NCBI GenBank assembly: GCA_946614435.1
Contig: CAMOGW010000009.1
Coordinates: forward strand, 1 to 64,000
Source of the DNA: an uncultured Prevotella sp.
Lineage (GTDB): Bacteria > Bacteroidota > Bacteroidia > Bacteroidales > Bacteroidaceae
Direction of reading: 5' to 3'
DNA: 64,000 nucleotides
In this document: in pieces, positions 41,593 to 51,856 of the stretch
Position numbering within the stretch: position 1 is the first letter of the stretch
Layout: the number at the start of each line of letters is the position of its first letter
Program-made: the position numbers and the translations under genes
Notes under the pieces: model-generated
Database searches by the model: none
The model's input: the letters and a program-made list of their open reading frames with translations, nothing else
What the model was told of the DNA's origin: nothing

Positions 41593-44500
41593 ATGAGAAA
41601 ACTAAAACTATTAATGGCGGCATGCGCCCTGGTGGGTGGTGTCGCAGTAGGCTGGGCGCAGACAGCCCCATTCCTTCAGGAGAAGAGTGACTTCAGTGGA
41701 GCCACAGTATCATCGTTGACAACATTTGTTCCCTCGGGAACTACCTACACGCTCGAACTAACTGGATGTGTTGCAAGTCAAGAAATCACCGTCCCCGGCG
41801 GCTCTTTCTCTTATATGCCGACAACAAACGGAACCGTCCGCTTCGTAAGAAATGGCGGTGATGTCGTCTATGTGTATGAGGGGACGACCTATAAAGGAAC
41901 GGTATCAGTATCTACACCTGCAGATCCGACATTCCCAGATATTTACGGAGATACTGACAGTTCTACTGACAAAACAGGTATTTACTCAGAGAACAACCTC
42001 TTTAAAAACCCAGGTTTTGAAACATTGGGAGAAAAACTTAGCGATCACAATTATAAAGCTCAGAATTGGGAAGCTAATGGATATTCTTATGGAAGCAAAA
42101 GTCGTGTAAGAGACAATGCAAATTTGTCTGGTCAGGAAGGCAGTTGCACTTTCATGATTCATGGTTATGGATCCCCCGCAGAGTATTTATCTCAGCAAGT
42201 GGAAGGACTGAACAACTTCACTCCATATCAAGTCAAGATGAAAATATGGTTCCATGAGGGCGCAGCATGTACTTATACCGCAACTGTTGGTACATCAATT
42301 GGAAATGGAGCATTATATTCTGGAGAAGTAGCCACTCCAGGGAGTGGGTCGGCTGACAGAACCTTCACTTTCAATACCGATGACCTGACAGGAGAGAATT
42401 ATTACTTTACTCTGACTCGCATAACAGATAAACGAATTGGTAATTTTGACCGTATGACTATGGTTGCAGCTACTGGTGGCGGCATTGGCATCACTGGCGC
42501 AACTGGCGCGACATTCCTGACAGGAACAGCCTATGCCCCCGAAGGTGTTTTAGCAGCAGCCTTAGAGAATGGTCCTATTGATGTAACCTCTCGCGTTACT
42601 AATCCTAATTTCGATTCGAATATCACAGGTTGGACTTCTTATACTAATTCTTCCAGCAATAAGGTTGCTAATAACAAAACAGATTACACGACAAACTTCT
42701 GGGAAAACTGGAACCCGACCGCAAAAGAAGGCCGCATGTTCCACAACAACCTGCCCCAGGGTACATACGAACTACAGATTTATGCATTTGCCGACCAACT
42801 TGGCTATATGACTCCGTTCAGCACTGCGGTTGCCGTTTATGCGCAAGGGCAGGAAGTGGGGACGTCTTCTTCTGATAAAGTTCGCCCGAACTATGTTAAC
42901 GACATTAACTTTGCATACTACAAATCCTATGCATACGTGGATGAAACGGGAAAATTGGAAATTGGTCTCCGTCAATATTCTCCGGCACAGTTCCGTTGGC
43001 TCGGTATTGACAATGTCACACTGAAATATATTGCTACCGACAACCAAGAAGAAGCAAAGATGCTGGAACTCTATCAGGCAAAATGGGAAGCAGCAAAGGC
43101 TATCCTTTCTGATGGTAACTATTCCAGTGTCTTAGGAAAAGAACGCACGGACCTTGTTAATGCACTTTCTGCAACAGTATCTGCATACGCTGATTATAAG
43201 ACCGTGGCTGACGCGGCTCACACAGCATGCCAGACTTTTATGAGTGCTAAAGATGTATATGCTGCCTGTGCTACAGAATATAGTCACTACCAAGAACTCT
43301 CCGGCACTGCCACCTATGAGAGCTTCATCTCCAGCACAAGAACCGCAACTGATGTCCTGAACGCTATTAAAGAGGCTGAGTATGTTGCCGTCACCACCAC
43401 ATACGATACCGATGGCTCAGCGCTTTTCATTCCGTCTTGGGACAATACGAATTTTGTTGGTGCGACAGGTCAACACTGGAGTGGAAATGGTGCTACTGAG
43501 TATTTCGACAGATGGAACGGGGAAGCAATCAATTGTTCAATATCTAAGACTGTCACTCTTCCTGAAGGCCACTATGTGTTCTATGCTGCTGGCCGAGGAC
43601 AAGCTAATTCAGCCTCTTCAGTTACACTAAAAGTGACATACGATGAGACGACACTGACACAGGCCTACACGATGAAAGGCGATACCGGATATGGTATATC
43701 TACTGACGGTAAAGCAAATTTCTCTGCCTCTGGCGAATACGCCAATAACGGTGCAGGCCGTGGTTGGGAGTGGCGTTATATTGCATTTGACCTGAATACA
43801 GAAACGAGTGTTACTCTTTCTATCGAGGGTACGGCAAACAATTCATGGATGAGCGCAAGTGATACCAAACTACTGACTTACGATAACATCGCCGTTACAC
43901 GTCAGAACTACGAGGCTGCTCTTGCGGCTGCACAGGCTTATCAGGATGACGAAATGTTCACTGAAGACAAAGCATCTCTCAATACAGCTATTTCTGACAA
44001 TACGCTCACCGTAGCTACTGCTACGCAGTCTGAGTTGACCACTGCCACGGAGAACCTCAATGCTGCCGCTGCAAAGGCTGCTGCCGACATTGTTCGCTAT
44101 ACGACATACACTACCGCTGTTTCTACCATCAATAATGGAACAAACGTCGACCTGACCAATCTGATTGGCAACCCCAGTTTTGAAAGCACTGCTGCTTATG
44201 CACTTGTTGCGGATGGTTGGGTGAATGAAGGTGTCGGCACTCAAGGACAGACCAATGATGGTTTTGGCAACAACCGTGTAGGTAACGTGTTTGCTGAACG
44301 CTGGGCCAATAACACTGCTATTGGTGCATTCAAGACTTACCAGACCATTGACGCACTGCCCGCAGGTCTTTATGAAGTGTCTGTTGTCGCATCATTCAAT
44401 GGTACTGGTGCATCACTGGTTGTTAACGGTGCCACTACTGCCATTACTGATGCTGCTACCTATTCTCTTCTTACCCAGATTTCCGACAAGGGGACTATTG

Positions 44501-45993
44501 AATTAGGTGTACAGGCTGTTTCGCCTACAGGTTCTTGGTTCATGGCCGACAACTTCCAGCTAAAGTATGTTGGCGAAGACTTCCCTGTCTATACCCTCGC
44601 TTCTGGCAAGATGGGTACTGACAAGGCTGCTGCTCAGACCGCTGCTGAAGCAGCTTTCATAGAGAACAAGACCGTCAGCAACTACAACGCACTGCTTGCC
44701 GCTATTGCTGAAGCAGAGGCATCGAAAACCAACTATGCAGCCCTGAAAGCCGCCATTGACAAGGCTGAGGCTGTGAAAGAGGCCAACAACTTCGTCACTT
44801 CTGATGCTGCCACGACTTTTGCAAATGAGATCTCTACGGCCACAGCAGCTTGGACGGACGTTACTTATACCGATGCACAGGCCACTGCTGAAATCACCAC
44901 TCTGGGTACAGCTATTTCCGGACATCGCGGAAATGCAACTGGTAAGGCCGGCAACTATATTGTCTCTGCCTGGGATACCAACACCAACGGTCAGACTGAA
45001 GGCAACTGGGATGGCTACTACATCAACACATGGTCAACTGAGGGTGACAACGATGGCTCTGGCTTCTCGGTTCCTTTCTTCGAATACTACGTTAATAATG
45101 ACCAAAACCTTCCTGCCAAAACTATGACCGCAACACTGACAGGTCTTGAAAACGGTTGCTACGATGTTACAATCTGGGCTCGCGTACAGCGCAGAACCGA
45201 TGCTGACTTTAACGGTGACAACTCAATGATTACCATGAGCGTGAACGATGGCGAGAAAGTGAGCATCATGAGCAATACCAGCAACAATGTAGGAACTGGA
45301 GGTAGCACTATGCGTCTTGGTCGCTATACTGCTCGCGGCATGGTGACCGACGGCACGCTGACACTGAGCATCGACGTGAAGTTAGACGCTAATGTTCACT
45401 GGCTCAGCTGGCGCGACGTGAAATACACGAAGGTGGCCGACGAGTCTATAACCGTCAGCGATGCAGGCTTTGCTACTTACGTTAGTGACAACGACCTTAA
45501 CTACTCTGGCGTTACTGGTCTGACGGCTTATAAAGCTACCGTTAGCGGTAATACCATTACCTTCGAAACGGTGACCACCGTTCCTGCTGGTGAAGGCGTG
45601 CTGCTGAAAGGTGCTGGTGACACCTATAGTGTTCCCGTGACCGCTGGTGTGGCAGCTTGGGGTGCTGAAGAAAATGCCTTCATTCGTGGCACGGGCGCAG
45701 CTGTAGAGACCGGCAGCGGTCCTTACAACTACATTCTGAACAAGGTGAATGGCGTAATAGGCTTCTATCGCGCAAATAATCAGATAGTAGCAACAAATCG
45801 CGCTTACCTGCAGACCACTACAAATGCAGCCCGTCTGAACATCAGTTTCGACGATGACGACCAGACAACGGGTATCGCTCGCGTAGAAGAGACCGTAGCC
45901 AACGATGCTGTCTATACACTGAGCGGCGTGCGCGTGGAGAAGCCCACTAAGGGACTCTACATCAAGAACGGCAAGAAGGTTGTGATAAAATAA
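41593..45993 (+). CDS. Large exported surface protein with Prevotella-type C-terminal tail
   Basis: A 1466-residue protein with signal peptide (MRKLKLLMAACALVGGVAVG). It has at least three carbohydrate-binding-like modules, each starting NPGFE / NPNFD / NPSFE followed by a Trp-rich jelly-roll, and helical FIVAR-like repeats with Ala/Ala/Ala-rich linkers (NLNAAAAKAAAD and similar). The end, VYTLSGVRVEKPTKGLYIKNGKKVVIK split over residues 1440-1466, is the Bacteroidetes T9SS-type sorting tail. It should be secreted to the cell surface and may bind glycans or host surfaces. Confidence 0.85.
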   Translation: MRKLKLLMAACALVGGVAVGWAQTAPFLQEKSDFSGATVSSLTTFVPSGTTYTLELTGCVASQEITVPGGSFSYMPTTNGTVRFVRNGGDVVYVYEGTTYKGTVSVSTPADPTFPDIYGDTDSSTDKTGIYSENNLFKNPGFETLGEKLSDHNYKAQNWEANGYSYGSKSRVRDNANLSGQEGSCTFMIHGYGSPAEYLSQQVEGLNNFTPYQVKMKIWFHEGAACTYTATVGTSIGNGALYSGEVATPGSGSADRTFTFNTDDLTGENYYFTLTRITDKRIGNFDRMTMVAATGGGIGITGATGATFLTGTAYAPEGVLAAALENGPIDVTSRVTNPNFDSNITGWTSYTNSSSNKVANNKTDYTTNFWENWNPTAKEGRMFHNNLPQGTYELQIYAFADQLGYMTPFSTAVAVYAQGQEVGTSSSDKVRPNYVNDINFAYYKSYAYVDETGKLEIGLRQYSPAQFRWLGIDNVTLKYIATDNQEEAKMLELYQAKWEAAKAILSDGNYSSVLGKERTDLVNALSATVSAYADYKTVADAAHTACQTFMSAKDVYAACATEYSHYQELSGTATYESFISSTRTATDVLNAIKEAEYVAVTTTYDTDGSALFIPSWDNTNFVGATGQHWSGNGATEYFDRWNGEAINCSISKTVTLPEGHYVFYAAGRGQANSASSVTLKVTYDETTLTQAYTMKGDTGYGISTDGKANFSASGEYANNGAGRGWEWRYIAFDLNTETSVTLSIEGTANNSWMSASDTKLLTYDNIAVTRQNYEAALAAAQAYQDDEMFTEDKASLNTAISDNTLTVATATQSELTTATENLNAAAAKAAADIVRYTTYTTAVSTINNGTNVDLTNLIGNPSFESTAAYALVADGWVNEGVGTQGQTNDGFGNNRVGNVFAERWANNTAIGAFKTYQTIDALPAGLYEVSVVASFNGTGASLVVNGATTAITDAATYSLLTQISDKGTIELGVQAVSPTGSWFMADNFQLKYVGEDFPVYTLASGKMGTDKAAAQTAAEAAFIENKTVSNYNALLAAIAEAEASKTNYAALKAAIDKAEAVKEANNFVTSDAATTFANEISTATAAWTDVTYTDAQATAEITTLGTAISGHRGNATGKAGNYIVSAWDTNTNGQTEGNWDGYYINTWSTEGDNDGSGFSVPFFEYYVNNDQNLPAKTMTATLTGLENGCYDVTIWARVQRRTDADFNGDNSMITMSVNDGEKVSIMSNTSNNVGTGGSTMRLGRYTARGMVTDGTLTLSIDVKLDANVHWLSWRDVKYTKVADESITVSDAGFATYVSDNDLNYSGVTGLTAYKATVSGNTITFETVTTVPAGEGVLLKGAGDTYSVPVTAGVAAWGAEENAFIRGTGAAVETGSGPYNYILNKVNGVIGFYRANNQIVATNRAYLQTTTNAARLNISFDDDDQTTGIARVEETVANDAVYTLSGVRVEKPTKGLYIKNGKKVVIK

Positions 45994-46025
45994 ACAAGGT
46001 GTAACTTCAAAAAACGTAAATAGAC

Positions 46026-46199
46026 ATGAAAAAGATATATTATAAGCCGGAGACTAAGATTGTTGAAGTGCAACTGGCACAAATCATTGCCGGATCACTG
46101 CAGGGTATGGCTGAAGAGGGTGGAAACGTCGAGGTGATAGATGACAATGCCACAGATGCAGGCATGTCTCGCGGCGGCTTCTGGGACGATGACTATTAA
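46026..46199 (+). CDS. 57-residue peptide, Bacteroidales SRGG type
   Basis: The frame reads MKKIYYKPETKIVEVQLAQI, then a variable acidic part, then MSRGGFWDDDY. The layout, a basic leader with a helical segment, a GS/GG linker, and an acidic aromatic end, matches small Prevotella peptides of unknown role. It lies 32 bases after the surface protein and could be in its operon. Too short for routine gene calls but the frame and start are clean. Confidence 0.6.
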   Translation: MKKIYYKPETKIVEVQLAQIIAGSLQGMAEEGGNVEVIDDNATDAGMSRGGFWDDDY

Positions 46200-46294
46200 T
46201 CTCCGACCATAGCGTCAGCTGAAAGCAATCGGGCGGCATCACTCTCTCATGGGTGGTGCCGCTGCTTGTTACGTATAAAAATCATCTGCGATAT

Positions 46295-46325
46295 TTTGAA
46301 GAATCAGAAATAATCTTTATCTTTG
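46295..46325 (+). promoter_or_regulatory. Promoter of the Rpn-type nuclease gene
   Basis: TTTG at 46295-46298 and TATCTTTG at 46318-46325 with exactly 19 bases between. Confidence 0.8.
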
Positions 46326-46349
46326 CGGTGAAAATAAAAAGGAAAAACT

Positions 46350-47270
46350 ATGAACGAAGATAACAGATACGTGAGATTCGACTGGGCTGCCAAGCGGATG
46401 CTGAGAAATAAGGCCGACTTCGTGGTGTTTGAAGGGCTGATTTCGGTGCTGCTGGGAGAGAAGATTACCATCGTGGAACTTCTCGAAAGCGAGGGCAATC
46501 AGGATTATGAGGACGATAAGTTTAACCGTGTAGATATCAAGGCTAAGAACTCGAAGGACGAAATCATACTGGTGGAGATACAGCAGACACGTGAGCTGTA
46601 CTACCTGCAGCGCGTCCTCTACGGTGTGGCGAAGGCCATCACAGAGCATATCTCTCGCGGACAGAGCTACAGGAACGTGAAGAAGGTGTACTCAATCAAC
46701 ATCATCTACTTCGACCTGGGACAAGGTGCCGACTACTTGTATCACGGTCAGACAAAGTTGACGGGGGTGCATACTGGTGATGACCTGCTCATCGGACAGC
46801 GCGACAAGGATGCACTGCGGATGCAGGTTCCTGAGGAGGTGTTCCCGGAATACTATATCATACGTGTGAACGAATTCAACAAGCTGGCTACTACTCCCCT
46901 CGAAGAATGGCTCGACTATCTGAAGACCGGACACATCAAGGAGGATACTACCACCCCGGGACTGCAAGAGGCCCGCGAACGGCTGGAATATCTGAAGATG
47001 GATCGTAGGCAACGTGCCGAATACGACAATCATCTGGATATTCTCATGTATCAGAACGATGTGCTGGAGGGGGCCAAACAGGAAGGCTTGGCCGAAGGTC
47101 GTGCCGAAGGTCGTGCTGAAGGTCGTGCTGAAGGTTTGGTTAAAGGTCGTGCTGAAGGTGAAAAGGCAAAAGCTGTTGAGATAGCTCAACAGTTGAAATC
47201 TATGGGACTTTCTGTAGAGGACGTAGCTAAAGCCACTGGACTGACTGCGGATGAGGTGAAGAAACTATAA
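46350..47270 (+). CDS. Rpn/PD-(D/E)XK nuclease family protein
   Basis: A 306-residue protein of the Rpn or transposase-like PD-(D/E)XK family: FDWAAKRMLRNKADFVVFEG, then RVDIKAKNSKDEIILVEIQQT with D...ExQ as the nuclease core. The C-terminal third contains AEGRAEGRAEG repeats coded by 12-base units. Members are often multicopy and may promote recombination. Nothing next to it suggests a mobile element. Confidence 0.88.
   Translation: MNEDNRYVRFDWAAKRMLRNKADFVVFEGLISVLLGEKITIVELLESEGNQDYEDDKFNRVDIKAKNSKDEIILVEIQQTRELYYLQRVLYGVAKAITEHISRGQSYRNVKKVYSINIIYFDLGQGADYLYHGQTKLTGVHTGDDLLIGQRDKDALRMQVPEEVFPEYYIIRVNEFNKLATTPLEEWLDYLKTGHIKEDTTTPGLQEARERLEYLKMDRRQRAEYDNHLDILMYQNDVLEGAKQEGLAEGRAEGRAEGRAEGLVKGRAEGEKAKAVEIAQQLKSMGLSVEDVAKATGLTADEVKKL
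47082..47160 (+). repeat. In-frame 12-base tandem repeats
   Basis: Units of GAAGGTCGTGCN repeat five to six times, coding AEGR or VKGR. Unit number can change without shifting the frame. Confidence 0.85.
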
Positions 47271-47314
47271 AGGTCTTGATTCAGACTAACCCATAAAAAC
47301 AAGACAAAAACAAT

Positions 47315-48352
47315 ATGAAGAAATTATTATTATCGGCCATGTTGGCCATCGGTGCCCTGACTGCTCAGGCCCAGAACCCACAGAAGGGAACTTACGGATA
47401 CCTGTATTGCCACATGAGCGACCGTGGAGAATATACCGCTTATGCCATTAGCCGCGACGGCATGAACTATGAGGACATCATAGGAGGAAATGCCATCATG
47501 GACCCCAAGGAGCACGCCCGAATCGAGGGGGGACAGCGCGATGCCTACATCTGCCGCGCATGGAACGGCAAGGGATATGTGATGGTGACCACCGACATGT
47601 GTGTGGCCAAGAGTCGCAAATGGGACAACTACGGAATAGACCTGCTCAAGAGCGACGACCTCATTCACTGGACGAGTGTCACCTTCGACTATCGAAAGGG
47701 CACCAGTATCTTCTCGAACCCGGAGGCCGAGAGCGTGTATAAAGACTGGTCAACCATCAACCGCGTGTGGGCACCGCAGATATTCTGGGACCCCAACTAC
47801 GTGTGGGAGAACGGCGAGAAAGGTGGCTACATGATCTACTACAGCATGCTGAACCGGCCTGAGGAAGGCTACGACCGCATGTACTACAGCTATGCCGACA
47901 AGTCGTTTACGAAACTGACGCAGCCGCGCCTGCTCTTCGACTGGGGCTATGCCACCATCGATGCCGACATTAACCTGCTGGCCGACGGCAAGTATCACAT
48001 GCTCATCAAGAAAGAGGGCGGACAGAAGGGCATCTTCACCGCCACGAGCGACCATCTGACCAGCGGATGGGGCGAGCCTGTGGCCGACGACTACGTGAGC
48101 TTTGAGGGCAAGAAGAACTGTGAGGGATCGAGCGCCTTCCAGCTCATAGGCGACAAGACTTGGCGCGTGGCTTATATTCAGTATAGCGACACCCCCAAGC
48201 ACTACCGCATCTGCGAGGCCGACGAGAACCTGCGCAACTTCCGTAATCCGCAGGACATCAAGGGCGTGACGGGACCACAGCACGGCTCGTTCATGCGGCT
48301 CACTAAGAAAGAATATAAGCGACTGAAGAAGTGGTCGGACAAGCAGAAATGA
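47315..48352 (+). CDS. Exported GH43-like glycosidase
   Basis: A 345-residue protein with signal peptide (MKKLLLSAMLAIGALTAQAQ) and beta-propeller strands as in family 43: AYAISRDGMNYED, DLIHWTSVTFDY, WAPQIFWDPNYVW, ATIDADINLLADGKYHMLIK and CEGSSAFQL. Such enzymes split arabinose- or xylose-containing glycans. The catalytic residues were not placed. The next gene overlaps its stop by four bases. Confidence 0.8.
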   Translation: MKKLLLSAMLAIGALTAQAQNPQKGTYGYLYCHMSDRGEYTAYAISRDGMNYEDIIGGNAIMDPKEHARIEGGQRDAYICRAWNGKGYVMVTTDMCVAKSRKWDNYGIDLLKSDDLIHWTSVTFDYRKGTSIFSNPEAESVYKDWSTINRVWAPQIFWDPNYVWENGEKGGYMIYYSMLNRPEEGYDRMYYSYADKSFTKLTQPRLLFDWGYATIDADINLLADGKYHMLIKKEGGQKGIFTATSDHLTSGWGEPVADDYVSFEGKKNCEGSSAFQLIGDKTWRVAYIQYSDTPKHYRICEADENLRNFRNPQDIKGVTGPQHGSFMRLTKKEYKRLKKWSDKQK

Positions 48353-50298
48353 AACGTCAGAGACAAAATAACAGAAATCAAGGACCGGTGAGCAAGACGG
48401 AGCAACCGACGGCTGCACCGCAGAAAAGCCGTGGCCTGGCCAAATGGCTGCAGCCAGCAGGGACAGGCGTGTGCGTGCTGGCGCTCGTGGCGGCGTTTGT
48501 GGTCATGGTGACGGTGGAAAGCGACTATCTGAAGCGTGTAGAGGAACTGAACCTGTTTCTCTACACGCCATTGTTTTTCAAGCAGCAGTTAGTGGTGCCG
48601 GGCGGACCGCTCACCTATTTGGGCACCTACTTCACGCAGTACTTCTACCATCCCTGGGTGGGCAGTCTGTTGCTCTGCCTGTGGCTGGGCCTGATGATGT
48701 GGCTCACGAAGCGTGCCTTCGGCGTGTCGCAACGGTGGATGCCCGTGCTGCTCGTGCCTGTGGCAATGATTCTGCTCACCGACTTCGACTTGGGCTACTG
48801 GATCTATTACCTGAAGCTTCGCGGCCATTTCTTCGTTGCCGTGACGGGTGTGTCGATGGCTGTAGGCACTACGTGGCTCTATCGTGTGCTGGCCGAGAAG
48901 GCCGGTGGAAAGAATCAGGGACTGGCTACGGCGCTGCTGGCGCTGTTTGTCGTGGCAGTGGCTTTCTGCTCCTATCCCGTAGGTGGCTTCTACGGCATTC
49001 TGGCGCTCTGTCTTATCGGACTGCTGACTTGGCGCATCAGTCAGCTGTCAATGTGGCAGAAGGGCATCCTCTCGGTAGTGGTCCTGGGCATGATAGCATT
49101 CGTTCCTAACTTTTACTATCGCCATGTGTTCTATCAGACGAACAGCGATTTCGTCTTCATGCAGTCATTGCCCGTCTATAGCGTGGGCGAGACGTTCACA
49201 CCTTATTATATTCCTTATATCGTGCTCGTCGTCTCGTTGGCAGCTTTAGCCCTGCTTTATCGGGTCAAGGTGAACATGAAAGACTGGATGGCGGCCCTGC
49301 TGCCATTGGTGGTGGCTGGAGTAGGGGTGTGGAGCTGCTGGAACTGGTGGTATAAGGACAAGACCTTCCACGAGGAGATACGCATGAATGCCTGCGTAGA
49401 TAAGGGCGACTGGGAAGGCGTGCTGAAGATCGTGCGCGAGCATGAGGGCGAGCCCACTCGTATGATTGTGGTATATAAGAATCTGGCACTCTTCAAGTTG
49501 GGACGTGCCGGCAACGAGATGTATGCCTATCCCGACGGGGCAAAGAAGCCCGACGCCAACTTCGAGCTGCGCATGGCTCAGTTGGGCGGCAAGAACATCT
49601 ACCTGCACTACGGACTGCCCAACTACTGCTACCGCTGGTGCCTGGAAGACGGCGTGGAGACAGGCTGGCGCGTGGATCATCTGAAATTCCTGTTGCGTTG
49701 CTCGCTGCTCAATGGCGAGTGGCAGGTGGCACAGAAATACATCGACCTGCTGAAACAGACGAGATACTATGCTGAGTGGGCCGCACAGTACGAACCGCTT
49801 ACTAAGATGAAGGAGGCGATGAAGTCGCAAATCAGTCAGCATCCCGAACTGGGACCCATCTACCGGCTGATGCTGAACACCAAAGACCAGCTGGGCAGTG
49901 ACCAGTCGCTCATTGAAATGTTCATGCTCAATCTGCAAGCCTATCGCGTGACCGACGATGTGGTGTGTGCCGAACTGGCGCTTCTCTCAGCCTTACAGCT
50001 CAAGGACATTCCTACTTTCTGGCGGGCATTCAACCAGTATGCCCTGCTGAAGAAGGACGGCATCATACCGCGCTATTATCAGGAGGCTGCTTTCCTCTAT
50101 GGCAATCTGGAACACAACGTGGATATAAGCCGCATGCCCTTCGATCCGTCTATTCCGGCTAACTATGCCGCCTTCATGCAGGCTGCCCAGCAGTATCCAG
50201 GCAAGTCGGAGGAGCAGCTGAAGGACTTGCTCAGAGCACGCTTCGGCGACACGTTCTACTATAACTACTTCCTGATGCGAAACATGAAGACGTATTGA
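48349..50298 (+). CDS. DUF6057-like membrane protein
   Basis: A 649-residue protein with a basic N-terminus, about ten membrane segments in residues 35-340 (for example VCVLALVAAFVVMVTV and LLPLVVAGVGVW) and a soluble C-terminal half with TPR-like helices. This layout fits the DUF6057 family. Translation is coupled to the GH43-like gene by an ATGA overlap. Its function is unknown. Confidence 0.75.
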   Translation: MKRQRQNNRNQGPVSKTEQPTAAPQKSRGLAKWLQPAGTGVCVLALVAAFVVMVTVESDYLKRVEELNLFLYTPLFFKQQLVVPGGPLTYLGTYFTQYFYHPWVGSLLLCLWLGLMMWLTKRAFGVSQRWMPVLLVPVAMILLTDFDLGYWIYYLKLRGHFFVAVTGVSMAVGTTWLYRVLAEKAGGKNQGLATALLALFVVAVAFCSYPVGGFYGILALCLIGLLTWRISQLSMWQKGILSVVVLGMIAFVPNFYYRHVFYQTNSDFVFMQSLPVYSVGETFTPYYIPYIVLVVSLAALALLYRVKVNMKDWMAALLPLVVAGVGVWSCWNWWYKDKTFHEEIRMNACVDKGDWEGVLKIVREHEGEPTRMIVVYKNLALFKLGRAGNEMYAYPDGAKKPDANFELRMAQLGGKNIYLHYGLPNYCYRWCLEDGVETGWRVDHLKFLLRCSLLNGEWQVAQKYIDLLKQTRYYAEWAAQYEPLTKMKEAMKSQISQHPELGPIYRLMLNTKDQLGSDQSLIEMFMLNLQAYRVTDDVVCAELALLSALQLKDIPTFWRAFNQYALLKKDGIIPRYYQEAAFLYGNLEHNVDISRMPFDPSIPANYAAFMQAAQQYPGKSEEQLKDLLRARFGDTFYYNYFLMRNMKTY

Positions 50299-50338
50299 AC
50301 GGTGAACGGTGAACGTTGAACGATGAAAAACGAAAATT

Positions 50339-51847
50339 ATGGGGATGAAACGACTATATGAATTGATGATGATGACGGGAGCCTGCATGCTGATGGCATG
50401 TCAGGGCGCTCAGGTGCCGACTGCGTTTGACCAACTGAACACGCAGCCGGACATCTATCCCGACTATGTGGGGGTGACGGTGCCCGTGAACATGGCTCCG
50501 CTGCACTTCCAGTTGAAAGATAAGTATGACGAGGTGGTGACGCGCCTCACGGCTGGCGACGAGCAACTGGTGCTCGGCGGACAGCAGGTGCGACCTGAAC
50601 AGGATGACTGGCAGGACTTGGTGGATGAGGCACTGAAGGGCGACAGCATCAGCGTAGAGGTCTTTACACGCATGGGGGAGAAATGGCAGCGCCATGCCCC
50701 CTTCGGCATCTATGTGTCGCCCGACAGCATAGACCCTTGGCTCACCTACAGACTGATTTCACCCAGCTATGTCACCTACGAAGAACTGACCATCAATCAG
50801 CGTTGTCTGGAGAACTATGAGGAACGCGTGATTTATGATAACATGCTTTGCTCCACCGAGCTGAACGGACAGTGCATCAATTGCCACTATAGTCAGTTGG
50901 GCAATCCGCAGCGTACACAGTTTCATGCCCGTCAGAACATGGGCGGCACGATGCTGAACATTGACGGAAAACTGCGCAAGGTGAACCTGAAGACGGATAG
51001 CACGCTCTCAGCCGGTGTCTATCCGGCTTGGCATCCACAGCTGAACATCATTGCCTACTCGACGAACAACACCATGCAGAGTTTCCACACGCTGGATGTA
51101 GATAAAATCGAGGTGCTCGACGCGCAGAGCGACCTGATTCTCTACGATCCTGAGACCGACGAGGTGGGCGTGATTGAAAACGACGAGAATGAGTTTGAGA
51201 CTTTCCCCTGCTGGACTCCCGACGGGCGCTGGCTCTACTACAGCTCGGCTCATTTTGAATATCGTGACACTGCGGATCGCGATGCCGAATGCATCATGCG
51301 CTACAAGGAAATAAAATATAACGTATATCGTAAGCCGTTCGACCCTGCCACCCGCACTTTCGGTCCACGCGAGATGGTGTTTGCTGCCGACACGCTCGGA
51401 CTGAGCGCCACACTGCCACGCATCTCGCCCGACGGGCGCTTCCTGCTCTTGGCTGTGGGCGAGTGGGGCACGTTCCACATCTGGCACCGCGATGCCGACC
51501 TGTGGATCATGGACTTGAAGACGGGAGAGATAGGACCATTCCAGGAGGTGAACAGCCCATCGGTGGAATCGTTCCACAACTGGAGTACGAATGGGCGCTG
51601 GATCGTGATCAGCAGTCGTCGCGACGATGGCAACTTCACCCGCCCGTTTTTTGCCCATGTTGACGAGAACGGACACGCCACAAAGCCTTTCGAACTGCCA
51701 ACCGACGATCCCAACTATCATCGCGAGTTCATGAAGAGCTATAACGTGCCAGAGTTCATGCGGGGACCGGTTGCAGTGAAGCCGCAGGACTTTGCCGACG
51801 CACTGAAGAAACCAGCCGTTCAGGCTAAATATGGAGGAAGAAAATAA
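50339..51847 (+). CDS. PD40/TolB-like propeller lipoprotein with CXXCH motif
   Basis: A 502-residue lipoprotein (lipobox MACQ at 19-22). The first part contains CINCH at 179-183, a haem-c-type motif. The rest has propeller repeats (YPAWHPQLNIIAYS, FPCWTPDGRWLYYSS, LPRISPDGRFLLLA, FHNWSTNGRWIVISS). Nearby conserved Cys residues could bind metal. It may form an outer-membrane or periplasmic complex with the preceding membrane protein; haem attachment is not shown. Confidence 0.72.
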   Translation: MGMKRLYELMMMTGACMLMACQGAQVPTAFDQLNTQPDIYPDYVGVTVPVNMAPLHFQLKDKYDEVVTRLTAGDEQLVLGGQQVRPEQDDWQDLVDEALKGDSISVEVFTRMGEKWQRHAPFGIYVSPDSIDPWLTYRLISPSYVTYEELTINQRCLENYEERVIYDNMLCSTELNGQCINCHYSQLGNPQRTQFHARQNMGGTMLNIDGKLRKVNLKTDSTLSAGVYPAWHPQLNIIAYSTNNTMQSFHTLDVDKIEVLDAQSDLILYDPETDEVGVIENDENEFETFPCWTPDGRWLYYSSAHFEYRDTADRDAECIMRYKEIKYNVYRKPFDPATRTFGPREMVFAADTLGLSATLPRISPDGRFLLLAVGEWGTFHIWHRDADLWIMDLKTGEIGPFQEVNSPSVESFHNWSTNGRWIVISSRRDDGNFTRPFFAHVDENGHATKPFELPTDDPNYHREFMKSYNVPEFMRGPVAVKPQDFADALKKPAVQAKYGGRK

Positions 51848-51856
51848 TTGAAAAAT

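Noticed and set aside
46350..47270. The Rpn-family gene as part of an insertion sequence
   Set aside because: No terminal inverted repeats or target duplication are visible next to it; it has its own ordinary promoter.
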